Positions 5,950 to 12,075 of a stretch of 21,006 nucleotides of DNA are shown piece by piece; within the stretch, counting starts at the first letter, position 1; every line of letters starts with the position of its first letter. The stretch is from the IMG/VR virus record IMGVR_UViG_3300037502_001624, positions 1-21,006 of that record; one strand, 5' to 3'. Made by a program: the position numbers and the translations under genes. The stretch comes from a virus. The notes under the pieces were generated by a model, which saw nothing but the letters and a program-made list of their open reading frames with translations, did no database searches and was not told where the DNA came from.

Positions 5950-6477
5950 TTAAAATTGTTTATAGTTTAAAACTGGTTGTTGTTGTGGTTGATTTTTTTT
6001 CCAAGTGATAACGGCTGCTTTCCAATTCTTCATTGGGTTGCGTCCTACTTTCCATCCGTTCGCTTCGTAGTAATTGTAGAAACGAGTTGATTCGTCTTGC
6101 ATACCTTGTTCTATCATGTAAGCCCTAATGTCATTCTCTGTTGGCTTAATAAATCTCTTAACATTTACATTATCATTTACATTAACATTTACATTAGGTT
6201 CGTGTTTGGTTTCGTTTAGGTTATTGTTTGGTTTCTCTTTGGTTTCAGTTAGGTTTTTGGGTCTACCTCCTTTTGAACCATTTTCATAGCGTTTTAGATT
6301 GGCATCAAGTTGTGGTTTTACCAACTTAAATACTGTTGAAACAATACCGGATAATTGTACTTCGTTTTGATTTAAACCATACTCGAATATTGCTATCCAA
6401 GCATCTGCTTGTTGTTCTTTTGGTAGGTCTTTTATCGCTTCGTAGAATGAGCGATATATTACTATTGATTCTTTCAT
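5950..6477 (-). CDS. DUF6291-type replication protein with repeat linker
   Basis: This is a 175-residue protein that in Bacteroidota phages and elements usually sits directly before DnaB. The N-terminal domain (1-75) reads IVIYRSFYEAIKDLPKEQQA and VKPQLDANLKRYENGSKGGR, as in DUF6291. A low-complexity linker (about 76-107) holds imperfect 11-residue repeats (NLTETKEKP, NLNETKHEP) and then alternating Asn-Val. The C-terminal domain (108-165) has YYEANGWKVGRNPMKNWKAA, the typical DNA-replication-associated tail. It is likely an initiator or helicase loader by position and by this two-domain layout, but no biochemical role is established to my knowledge. It is the first gene behind a promoter and a structured leader. 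Confidence 0.82.
   Translation of the reverse strand: MKESIVIYRSFYEAIKDLPKEQQADAWIAIFEYGLNQNEVQLSGIVSTVFKLVKPQLDANLKRYENGSKGGRPKNLTETKEKPNNNLNETKHEPNVNVNVNDNVNVKRFIKPTENDIRAYMIEQGMQDESTRFYNYYEANGWKVGRNPMKNWKAAVITWKKNQPQQQPVLNYKQF
6161..6255 (-). repeat. Tandem repeats in replication gene (possible iterons)
   Basis: Positions 6161-6196 are three 12-bp direct repeats (plus strand wcatttacatta), differing at one base, which encode Asn-Val pairs. Next to them, 6205-6222 and 6238-6255 are two 18-bp copies (tttggtttc, then two differences, then aggtt) 33 bp apart. Repeats inside a replication protein gene recall the origin iterons inside lambda gene O, but they may simply be a slippage-prone linker. 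Confidence 0.7.
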
Positions 6478-6482
6478 TAAAT

Positions 6483-6575
6483 AAAAAACCCCATTAGATT
6501 AGTAGCGGTCGCATCGCATACTAACCCAACAGGGCAAAATCTTTTAACTTTAGAGATATGCGACATCTCAGTTAA
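6483..6575 (-). ncRNA. Structured leader with complementary hairpin loops (kissing loops)
   Basis: Read on the minus strand, hairpin A (6575-6544) pairs TTAACTGAGAT with ATCTC-taa-AGTTAA, an 11-bp stem with a 3-nt bulge, and its 7-nt loop is GTCGCAT (6564-6558). A mini-hairpin CCC-TGTT-GGG follows (6534-6525). Hairpin B (6524-6499) pairs TTAGTA-t-GCG with CGCTACTAA, a 9-bp stem with one bulge, and its 7-nt loop is ATGCGAC (6514-6508). The two loops are perfect reverse complements. GGGG then TTTTTT (6492-6483) precedes the start codon at 6477. The promoter just upstream would start the RNA at or near the first stem base. This can be a regulatory leader, an attenuator or a small RNA; a DNA-level origin structure is the alternative. 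I recognise no Rfam family. Confidence 0.6.
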
Positions 6576-6580
6576 CATTT

Positions 6581-6612
6581 CAAAAATACTATTTTTCAAT
6601 CAATCCACCAAA
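6581..6612 (-). promoter_or_regulatory. Promoter of the replication operon
   Basis: On the minus strand TTTG (6612-6609), 20 nt, TATTTTTG (6588-6581) is a full match to the Bacteroidota consensus with ideal spacing. It overlaps the end of the small HTH gene. The expected start of transcription, 5-8 nt downstream, falls at the base of the first leader hairpin. Confidence 0.72.
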
Positions 6613-6789
6613 TGTGTAAATCGCAAAACCATTTTTTTCATCGGTTGTTATTATCGCTCCGTGCTTATGTCTTAAATCATGCACTCGAGCCGATAGACGA
6701 TAGATTCCGTAGCGTTGCCATGCTTCCATAGGATTTATCTGTAAATGCTTCTGGAAGTGTTCTAATAGAGTTTTATTTTGATTTTTCAT
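6589..6789 (-). CDS. Small winged HTH protein (HTH_39-like)
   Basis: This is a 66-residue DNA-binding protein. After a charged start it reads LLEHFQKHLQINPMEAWQRY and GIYRLSARVHDLRHKHGAII, which matches the phage HTH_39 family (PF14090), where a GIxRLxARIxxLRxxG segment holds the recognition helix. A short beta hairpin (AIITTDEKNGFAIYTFGG) would form the wing. I chose the ATG at 6789 (17-nt overlap with the upstream gene); the ATG at 6822 would add 11 residues and a 50-nt overlap. It lies just before the replication promoter, so it might control it, but that is a guess from position. Confidence 0.72.
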   Translation of the reverse strand: MKNQNKTLLEHFQKHLQINPMEAWQRYGIYRLSARVHDLRHKHGAIITTDEKNGFAIYTFGGLIEK

Positions 6790-7030
6790 AGGTTTCCACA
6801 TAGTATTCCTCAGGTGAAACAAACTCGTACTTTAGCATAGATATCCTACCAGCAAGGTAAGCCTCTTGTATTGCCGTTTTAAATCGTTCGGATTTAACAA
6901 CAAGTAACCAAGAGTATAAACCTATTGCCTCTCCTTCGGTAGCAAATTCTCCGACCTTCTTTCCATCCATCCATACCCGGTAGAGAGTTACTCCGTTAAC
7001 GATTGAACTGTGATAGTAGATTGTGTTCAT
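6773..7030 (-). CDS. Hypothetical early protein, 85 aa
   Basis: I recognise no functional domain. The N-terminal half looks like a small beta sheet (TLYRVWMDGKKVGEFATEGE). The C-terminal half is helical and ends VSPEEYYVETYEKSK. Its end resembles that of the preceding gene product (AYxAG, then YYxETY near the C-terminus), a pattern seen in small Bacteroidota phage early proteins. The start overlaps the upstream stop as ATGA, so it is coupled to it. Confidence 0.68.
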   Translation of the reverse strand: MNTIYYHSSIVNGVTLYRVWMDGKKVGEFATEGEAIGLYSWLLVVKSERFKTAIQEAYLAGRISMLKYEFVSPEEYYVETYEKSK

Positions 7031-7293
7031 TTGTTACCTCCGTAGGTTTCGTTGTAGTAATTTTTTAAACCATCTTCGTCTACTAAACATGCAGTATAAT
7101 CTACATTGTCTTGTCCCGCTTGATAAGCATTTTCTATCTGTTTCTTTTCCATTTCTTTGGCTTTATCCGTTGCTTCAAGCATCAATTTGTTAAGTGTTAT
7201 CCTATCAAATTTACCCTCTGAATATTGCTCAAATAATTCATAGGCTCTTTGAGAAAACCACTCCACTGCCGTTTGTTGTTTATTATTGCTCAT
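7027..7293 (-). CDS. Hypothetical early protein, 88 aa
   Basis: This is a mostly helical, charged protein. It begins MSNNKQQTAVEWFSQRAYEL and continues KAKEMEKKQIENAYQAGQDN, ending NYYNETYGGNK. Proteins with TAVEWL near the start, AKEMEKQQI in the middle and QYYNETF at the end are abundant in Bacteroidota phages and have no assigned role that I know of. ATGA overlaps tie it to both neighbours. Confidence in the gene is good; function is unknown. Confidence 0.75.
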   Translation of the reverse strand: MSNNKQQTAVEWFSQRAYELFEQYSEGKFDRITLNKLMLEATDKAKEMEKKQIENAYQAGQDNVDYTACLVDEDGLKNYYNETYGGNK

Positions 7294-7502
7294 AGTTGAC
7301 CTCCTCTATACATTCTGTTAACTTCTTGCTTCCAATGGGTAGTAACATCGTTAAATCCATTGATTGGTTGGTCACGCTCAAACTGGTATGGTTGAGCCTC
7401 TTGTAATTCAACTCTACGAGTGATTCGCTTCCATAGTTTGTGTAGTAAAAATGCCACAGGTAAACTGATGGGATACAAGATTAAAAATTCTATTGGTAAC
7501 AT
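7290..7502 (-). CDS. Small single-pass membrane protein
   Basis: From the ATG at 7502 this gene gives 70 residues, starting MLPIEFLILYPISLPVAFLL, one hydrophobic segment near the N-terminus followed by a basic stop (HKLWKRITRR) and a polar tail. By the positive-inside rule the tail would face the cytoplasm. A longer start at 7553 is possible, but a promoter lies between the two ATGs, which favours 7502. It leads a four-gene block of small proteins. I do not recognise the family, and one early-region membrane segment is not enough to call a holin. Confidence 0.65.
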   Translation of the reverse strand: MLPIEFLILYPISLPVAFLLHKLWKRITRRVELQEAQPYQFERDQPINGFNDVTTHWKQEVNRMYRGGQL

Positions 7503-7523
7503 AGTTTTTGTTATTTGATAGCA

Positions 7524-7553
7524 CGAAGATATTTGCATTTTTGAATATTGCAA
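7524..7553 (-). promoter_or_regulatory. Promoter of the small-gene block
   Basis: On the minus strand TTG (7553-7551), 19 nt, TATCTTCG (7531-7524) fits the Bacteroidota pattern with the common TTCG variant of the -7 box. The ATG at 7502 lies 21 nt further on. It also argues against the longer start of the next gene at 7553. Confidence 0.55.
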
Positions 7554-7592
7554 GTATTATTTTGTATTTGTTTAGTGAATGAACACTTTTTC

Positions 7593-8219
7593 TTAGTAAA
7601 CGATACTTTTTAGCAACTCGTAAGCGTGAAATAGTTTCTCATCAATATCGTCTTTGACATCATCCAACTCAATAACGGACTGAAATAACTTGTGCGAATC
7701 GGGCATTCGTGGGTCATAAGAAACAAATATTCCGTGGTCGTTAGCAGTAGCCAACATTCCGAATTGCATTTGCCAGTAGTATTCCGGATGCAACGATTTT
7801 AAATCCTCCGCATTGTTGATGGTTGCGTTTTTAAGGTGAATCGCAGAATTAAACGGACATTTAATCTCTAATATTCCATTACCTAACCCATCGGGAGAAT
7901 ATCCACTATACTCGTTGTATTCGATGAAAGTAAATGTTTCGCCTCCGTAGTATGTCCACTCATCAAATGATTCTAATGAGAAACGATTAAAGGCCTCCGG
8001 TTCGTGAGTTGTTCCCCATTCCAACGCTCTGCCGAATACTTCCGGTTGTTGACCTGTTAACATAACTGCAGCTTTTTCGTAGACATAGGTCTTAGCCGTT
8101 TCGCTCAATACCTCCGATTTATTCCGTGGGCTGCCCATCAGTTTATAAATCTCACTCGCGGTAAAGCGCGATTGTCTTAATGACAACCACGCTTCTTCGT
8201 TTAAATTTGTACTAATCAT
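7593..8219 (-). CDS. YqaJ/lambda-Exo type recombination exonuclease
   Basis: This is a 208-residue PD-(D/E)XK nuclease that resects double-strand ends to leave 3-prime single strands for the annealing protein. The start WLSLRQSRFTASEIYKLMG is the usual RxxxxTAS entry motif. GYSPDG and then ILEIKCPF give the D...ExK catalytic core, and YYWQMQFGMLAT matches the conserved QMQ helix. I chose the ATG at 8219, 13 nt after the previous stop with an A-rich leader; an ATG at 8255 would add 12 polar residues and overlap the previous gene. Together with the ERF gene it forms a phage two-component recombination system. Length is normal for the family. Confidence 0.93.
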   Translation of the reverse strand: MISTNLNEEAWLSLRQSRFTASEIYKLMGSPRNKSEVLSETAKTYVYEKAAVMLTGQQPEVFGRALEWGTTHEPEAFNRFSLESFDEWTYYGGETFTFIEYNEYSGYSPDGLGNGILEIKCPFNSAIHLKNATINNAEDLKSLHPEYYWQMQFGMLATANDHGIFVSYDPRMPDSHKLFQSVIELDDVKDDIDEKLFHAYELLKSIVY

Positions 8220-8232
8220 TGTTTTATTATTA

Positions 8233-8478
8233 TTACATTGCTGCTCTTCCTTCATATCGTGAAATATTTATTTTGTCACGAATAAATTTAATAAATGACA
8301 CATCAACTGGATTGCCATTTTTATCAATATAATGTGCCATCATATGTATTCTATGTGCGTGATATATTTTTTTAATATGTTCTCTATCAAAAAAAATGTG
8401 AATTTTCATCCCTTTTATTAAACTGCCTTTATCTTCACCTTCATAAATTACAGTAAATACTTTATATGCTTTTTTCAT
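8233..8478 (-). CDS. Hypothetical protein, 81 aa, AT-rich insert in recombination operon
   Basis: I recognise no family. It begins MKKAYKVFTVIYEGEDKGSL and is basic and beta-rich, with three histidines in IYHAHRIHMMAHYIDKNG. It separates the ERF gene from its partner exonuclease gene. Its DNA is visibly richer in A and T than either neighbour, so it may be a later arrival. A GTG at 8502, overlapping the ERF stop as GTGA, would add eight residues; I prefer the ATG. Confidence 0.62.
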   Translation of the reverse strand: MKKAYKVFTVIYEGEDKGSLIKGMKIHIFFDREHIKKIYHAHRIHMMAHYIDKNGNPVDVSFIKFIRDKINISRYEGRAAM

Positions 8479-8498
8479 ATTATTTCTTTTTCTTGCAG

Positions 8499-9038
8499 TC
8501 ACTTAATACCGTTCAATAATTTTAAATGCTCTGGCTTCAATTGGTATTTCTTCAATACATCCTCAATCTTACCGCCTTGTTGGATGTGCTTGGTTGCTTG
8601 TTCCCATACCGTCATTGCCGGGTTAAGATATGGTTTCTCTTCTACCTTTTGATTCCGTGCCATTGCTTTCTCTCCGTCATCGTCTTCATCGATGTTTAAC
8701 CCAAGAGCAGCTCCCAACGCATACCTACGGGCATAGGTTATGGCAGACCCCATCGCTTGTGGGTCGTTGGCTTTAACAACTGGCATCGTGTAACTTGCCT
8801 CTATCCATTCTCCGCTATCGTGCATTAATAATGTGGTTAAAGTATCGCCATCGGGAAACTGTGTAAACGATAACCCTGCGTCAGCTAATGGTTTTTGAAT
8901 GACATCTAAGATGTTAGCCAATGATGCGTACTTAGATTTGAAGTAAGGATTGGTTGCCTCTTTCTTGACCTTGCCAATGGAGGCTTGAAACTTGCACAAT
9001 GCAATTGCCAAGTTTTTAATTGATTCGGATTTATTCAT
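8499..9038 (-). CDS. erf: ERF-family single-strand annealing protein
   Basis: This is a 179-residue recombinase that coats single-stranded DNA and anneals it to a complement. The ERF signature is clear: KKEATNPYFKSKYASLANIL near residues 25-44, TTLLMHDSGEWIE in the middle, then DPQAMGSAITYARRYALGAA and the acidic end DEDDDGEKA. The C-terminal 50 residues are a separate helical piece after a linker, as is usual for the family. It overlaps the upstream gene by 8 nt. It works with the exonuclease downstream to repair phage ends, join concatemers and exchange modules. Confidence 0.95.
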   Translation of the reverse strand: MNKSESIKNLAIALCKFQASIGKVKKEATNPYFKSKYASLANILDVIQKPLADAGLSFTQFPDGDTLTTLLMHDSGEWIEASYTMPVVKANDPQAMGSAITYARRYALGAALGLNIDEDDDGEKAMARNQKVEEKPYLNPAMTVWEQATKHIQQGGKIEDVLKKYQLKPEHLKLLNGIK

Positions 9039-9309
9039 AGTTGTAAGGTTTTAATTTTCCATTAATCCATGCTAAGTAAACATGGCACATAAATGCGTCG
9101 TGATGGTCTTTCTCAAACTCTTCGAAGTCAAACCAGTTTTCAAAATCAATGCAATCCTCAAAGGGTATTGCTTGTTGCTTTACATACTTGTTAACTAATG
9201 AGTCATCCAATGCCATTAGATAGAATTCTACATCGCCCCTGCGAAAGTAGTATTGTGTAACTCCGTGTAGGAGAATAACATCATCTTGAATTACTGCTAT
9301 CCACTTCAT
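9031..9309 (-). CDS. Hypothetical acidic protein, 92 aa
   Basis: I do not recognise it. It begins MKWIAVIQDDVILLHGVTQY, has beta-rich character at first, then an acidic, aromatic stretch (CIDFENWFDFEEFEKDHHDA) and ends WINGKLKPYNYE. The strong acidity recalls DNA-mimic anti-restriction or inhibitor proteins, but that is speculation. It overlaps the HTH gene by 29 nt and the ERF gene by 8 nt, so it is part of the recombination operon. Confidence 0.68.
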   Translation of the reverse strand: MKWIAVIQDDVILLHGVTQYYFRRGDVEFYLMALDDSLVNKYVKQQAIPFEDCIDFENWFDFEEFEKDHHDAFMCHVYLAWINGKLKPYNYE

Positions 9310-9484
9310 TGCTCACTAATTTTAATGCAGTTTTTAATACTTTTAACGCTGTAGGATGGTAGATGTGTCCATCCATGTACTTTTTGATTGTGGGCAAAGA
9401 CAAGCCCGTCTGTTTTTGAATGTCACGATTGATACCGTGGTATCGGTTCAATGCGATTTTGGTTCTAATCTCTTCAATAGTCAT
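9281..9484 (-). CDS. Small HTH regulator at head of early operon
   Basis: This is a 67-residue DNA-binding protein. Residues 18-38 (INRDIQKQTGLSLPTIKKYM) form a helix-turn-helix of the Cro/XRE-like kind, followed by DGHIYHPTALKVLKTALKLV, another helix. It is the first gene after the strongest promoter in the window, and a perfect dyad lies inside that promoter, so self-repression is likely. The ATG is only 4 nt past the -7 box, so its mRNA may be leaderless. No integrase is nearby, so whether it is a lysogeny regulator or an early-gene switch is open. Confidence 0.75.
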   Translation of the reverse strand: MTIEEIRTKIALNRYHGINRDIQKQTGLSLPTIKKYMDGHIYHPTALKVLKTALKLVSNEVDSSNSR

Positions 9485-9488
9485 AGTG

Positions 9489-9519
9489 CAAATATAAACT
9501 TAAAGTTTTAATTTGCAAA
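9489..9519 (-). promoter_or_regulatory. Early promoter, consensus match
   Basis: On the minus strand TTTG (9519-9516), 19 nt, TATATTTG (9496-9489) is a perfect Bacteroidota promoter. It fills the 35-nt gap between the last virion gene and the first early gene, marking the border between the two halves of the window. The ATG follows the -7 box after only CACT. Confidence 0.78.
9496..9508. promoter_or_regulatory. Operator-like dyad in early promoter
   Basis: AAACTT-A-AAGTTT is a perfect 6+1+6 palindrome placed next to the -7 box, inside the promoter spacer. A repressor bound here would block polymerase. The small HTH protein encoded immediately downstream is the obvious candidate. Confidence 0.5.
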
Positions 9520-10056
9520 CTATTTTTTTATTTCTACTGAAAAAATTATATCCCCAAGTTTTGTTGCTAATTCGTTGGCTAACTCTTGTTGAATAGATTC
9601 GGTGAATGAATCCTCGATGAAATGTTTGCCTTTATATCCAACCCGATGAATCTTTCTTGCGATTGCTTGGGCTAATGAATCGTATGTTTGACCCTTTGCA
9701 GGTTTGATTCCCTTATAAGACATCCACTCTTTGATGGACTGCCACAAATACTGCCCACCTTGATGACCTTTTTTCGTGGGCTTCCGTCCAAATTCTACAA
9801 ATTCCCAATAATCCTCCATTAGGATAGTAAGAAATAACGATGTTGGAGTTTGTGTTATTTCACCGAATTGTATACTCTGCTTTAAGGCACTCGATGCGTT
9901 GGCGTTCTTAGCGTCCAACTCTTTACGCATCAAATCTATGGCTTTATTAGACCACTTTTGGATAATGTCTTGCAACAATGAGGATTCAGTAGTGAACAAG
10001 TTCTGCTCATCACCTAATCGATTAATCAAATCCTCTATGTTGATAGTGTCAGCCAA
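9520..10056 (-). CDS. HK97-gp10-like tail completion / head-tail joining protein
   Basis: This is a 178-residue virion assembly protein. DYWEFVEFGRKPTKKGHQGG is the conserved segment of the gp10 family, where most members read YAxxVExGTxP or VEFGRKPTKKGG. It is followed by SIKEWMSYKGI and AIARKIHRVGYKGKHFIEDS, the helix and HRxGxKGxxF motif also typical of Bacteroidota phage versions. Such proteins close the head-tail connector or terminate the tail in siphoviruses. It overlaps the lysin gene by 8 nt and is the last gene of the virion block, directly before the early promoter. No terminator is visible between them. Confidence 0.78.
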   Translation of the reverse strand: MADTINIEDLINRLGDEQNLFTTESSLLQDIIQKWSNKAIDLMRKELDAKNANASSALKQSIQFGEITQTPTSLFLTILMEDYWEFVEFGRKPTKKGHQGGQYLWQSIKEWMSYKGIKPAKGQTYDSLAQAIARKIHRVGYKGKHFIEDSFTESIQQELANELATKLGDIIFSVEIKK

Positions 10057-10669
10057 TTAGATTAAAATGAATAGTTTCTCCGTTTGTGAAATTTTTAATT
10101 ATCTCCGTCCAATGTTTATCGGGGATAACTTGACAACCTGCACTCCATCTATCTATCAAAGAACCTGCACCGCCTCGATGTAAGTTAATACCGAATAATC
10201 CGTTTTTTACAATCTGCTTATTAATGATGCCGTCCTTGTTACCATCCCTATAAATATCGATAGCCTTTACTTGTTGGAAGTATGGCATACCTAACCAAAG
10301 AGATTTCCAATTGGAAGAGGTAACGAATTTATGTGTCCATAGATATTGCCCGGGTACTGCAATAGCCGTTCCGGTAACTCCTCCGTGTGTGATGGGGTTA
10401 AGTACATAGAACTTCCCAGCGGTAGTTGAACAAGGTGCGATATATTCTACTTTCTCATTCTTAATCAACATTACAAAGTCATCGTAGGTATTAGTAAGAT
10501 TCTCATCCATGCGAACGAAAACCAAACTCTTTGGCGTCCATATCCATCGTTTATTTGAGAAATAGAATTGAACCCACTCGTTGGCAGCGTCCAATGTTTT
10601 CTGCCCAATTATTCCGTCAACTACAAGCTTATAGCCCCGTTGGTTTAGAAATTGCTGAACGCTTTTCAT
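10049..10669 (-). CDS. Phage lysin: peptidoglycan-binding plus L,D-transpeptidase-like domain
   Basis: This is a 206-residue protein, likely acting on the host cell wall at lysis. Residues 1-35 (VQQFLNQRGYKLVVDGIIGQ) match a PG_binding_1 domain, with the DGxxGxxT turn. The rest resembles the YkuD L,D-transpeptidase fold: INLHRG (161-166) and SAGCQV (176-181) supply the catalytic His164 and Cys179, in the spacing of the HxnSxGC motif. There is no signal peptide, so it would need a holin to reach the wall. Proteins of this layout are frequent in Bacteroidota phages in the place of an endolysin. Whether it cleaves or exchanges cross-links is not known. It overlaps the DUF3310 gene by 41 nt. Confidence 0.8.
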   Translation of the reverse strand: MKSVQQFLNQRGYKLVVDGIIGQKTLDAANEWVQFYFSNKRWIWTPKSLVFVRMDENLTNTYDDFVMLIKNEKVEYIAPCSTTAGKFYVLNPITHGGVTGTAIAVPGQYLWTHKFVTSSNWKSLWLGMPYFQQVKAIDIYRDGNKDGIINKQIVKNGLFGINLHRGGAGSLIDRWSAGCQVIPDKHWTEIIKNFTNGETIHFNLIG

Positions 10670-10874
10670 AAAGTTCCATTGTTTTATTTAAATAGTAAGA
10701 TGCTTTAAGCAAATCAGTTTTACCGCCTTTTAAATCGTATCTCCATACATACTTAATGACATTGCCGATTGTGTAGGCTTCATCTGGTGGTAGTCCTTGT
10801 ATTGCCGTGAAAATAGCATCCATTGCTTCGATAGTGCCTTTGTTGTAATGCTTGGGTTTATTTACTTCGTCCAT
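10629..10874 (-). CDS. DUF3310 protein
   Basis: This is an 81-residue protein of the DUF3310 family, widespread in phages and often annotated as a nucleotide-kinase-like (SaV) protein. VNKPKHYNKGTIEAMDAI at the start and GNVIKYVWRYDLKGGKTDLL in the middle are its conserved blocks, followed by KASYYLNKTMEL. Its biochemical role is unproven to my knowledge. It overlaps both neighbours. A TAACTTTG box sits 7 nt before its ATG but lacks a partner -33 element, so I do not call a promoter. Confidence 0.92.
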   Translation of the reverse strand: MDEVNKPKHYNKGTIEAMDAIFTAIQGLPPDEAYTIGNVIKYVWRYDLKGGKTDLLKASYYLNKTMELYEKRSAISKPTGL

Positions 10875-11092
10875 AATGCAACAAAGTTAATATAATCCAT
10901 CTCAATAGTGAACGCATGACCTCCATTAAGATATACAATTGTATGCTCATAGAATTGTGAACATCCAATCACTTGGTCTAAATCGATATATCCATCCTCC
11001 AAAACTTCTACGATATCCGCTCCTAATCCTACCTCTTTGTAGATGCTATCTTGTTTCTCAGCATAGACGAATTGAACCTTTTGAATTCTCAT
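10862..11092 (-). CDS. Hypothetical protein, 76 aa
   Basis: I do not recognise it. It is small and beta-rich (KVQFVYAEKQDSIYKEVGLG, then VLEDGYIDLDQVIG) with no membrane segment. The ATG at 11092 overlaps the metallophosphoesterase stop as ATGA, and its own end overlaps the DUF3310 start by 13 nt, so it is translated in the same chain. Confidence 0.7.
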   Translation of the reverse strand: MRIQKVQFVYAEKQDSIYKEVGLGADIVEVLEDGYIDLDQVIGCSQFYEHTIVYLNGGHAFTIEMDYINFVALWTK

Positions 11093-12075
11093 ATAATCTT
11101 ACCTCCTATTATCTTCATGTTGTTAACGTGGAATGTTAAATCTTCATTGACATCTACACAAGCAAATCCATGACTCCACTTTGTGTATGCGTAAGGTCTG
11201 TAATCAGGTGACAATGTACACAAGCAACCCATCGACCACACCCCAGTTGATTCTCCGTTGATGTTGTTCTCTGAGTGATGTGATACTTGGTGATTATGTC
11301 CGAATAAAGTAGATGATTTAGCCTTTAAGAACATTCCTCGTGCAGGGTTTACTGGGGAGAATACACTCTCTCCCATTTCATGTCCGTGCAATACATTTAA
11401 TTTACCCAACTTGATTATTTCACGATTTACCAACTTAATCCCAAAAGAATCCAATCTCAATAAATTCTCAAACTTTAAACTTTCTACATCACTAAACTCT
11501 TTTGCATTGCGTAATAGGTAATTTCTAACTCTTTCCTCGTGATTGCCTAATTTGTAATATATCGGAATAATAGGGAATAGTTCACGTAGATACGAAAAGA
11601 ATGCCTGTGTCATTTCTATTTCCTCTCGTAATGACGGCATACCAACCTCCTTAATAAACGATGAAACAGGATAACAATCCATGATATCCCCATTTAAGAT
11701 AATGCAATCAACATCGTTATTCAATCCCCATTCAAGAGCGGTAGATAATGAATCCATGTCGTGATAAGGAATATGAATGTCGGACAACACTAAATATCTA
11801 CCTTCTTTGAGTATGACATTTTGCATCTCCTTATTTTGAGAGAAGATTTTTAGTTTTTTAAATCCTTCCTCAATTGTAGATTTCTTAGTAAGAAATGTTT
11901 TATCTTGTAGATAGTTTATATTTTTTTCGCCATGCGCCCCTTTATAATATCGAATACTATCCCTTATTCTATCAATAGATTCTAAATGCGGATTTTCTTC
12001 TAAAATTAATTTGGCAAGGGTTCGATTGGGGGAATCCGGATATTGTTCCAGATATTTTAAGATTATGTTTTTCAT
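11089..12075 (-). CDS. Calcineurin-like metallophosphoesterase with N-terminal HTH
   Basis: This 328-residue phosphoesterase has the full two-metal site: LSDIHIPYHD (D99, H101), LNGDIMD (D130), LGNHEER (N178, H179), LHGHE (H230, H232) and FGHNH (H260, H262). Before it, residues 1-50 (MKNIILKYLEQYPDSPNRTL ... RDSIRYYKGAHG) look like a helix-turn-helix, a pairing I know from other Bacteroidota phages. The substrate may be a nucleotide, a nucleic-acid end or RNA 2-3 cyclic phosphate. I chose the ATG at 12075 because it makes an ATGA overlap; an upstream ATG at 12111 lies inside the previous gene. It is a DNA or RNA processing gene sitting among virion and lysis genes, which is mildly odd. Confidence 0.9.
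   Translation of the reverse strand: MKNIILKYLEQYPDSPNRTLAKLILEENPHLESIDRIRDSIRYYKGAHGEKNINYLQDKTFLTKKSTIEEGFKKLKIFSQNKEMQNVILKEGRYLVLSDIHIPYHDMDSLSTALEWGLNNDVDCIILNGDIMDCYPVSSFIKEVGMPSLREEIEMTQAFFSYLRELFPIIPIYYKLGNHEERVRNYLLRNAKEFSDVESLKFENLLRLDSFGIKLVNREIIKLGKLNVLHGHEMGESVFSPVNPARGMFLKAKSSTLFGHNHQVSHHSENNINGESTGVWSMGCLCTLSPDYRPYAYTKWSHGFACVDVNEDLTFHVNNMKIIGGKII

Noticed and set aside
4013-6255. CRISPR-like array
   Set aside because: The repeats in dcm and in the DUF6291-type gene are two or three copies with coding sense and irregular spacing, not regular repeats with unique spacers.
6483-6534. Leader hairpin B plus GGGG-TTTTTT as a standard terminator
   Set aside because: Six to ten bases separate the stem from the T run, so it is not a standard intrinsic terminator; attenuation through another fold remains possible and is covered under the leader.
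10882-10889. TAACTTTG promoter-like box before the DUF3310 gene
   Set aside because: The -7 match is full, but no TTG or TTTG lies 19-22 nt upstream, and it sits inside the end of the preceding gene in a coupled chain.
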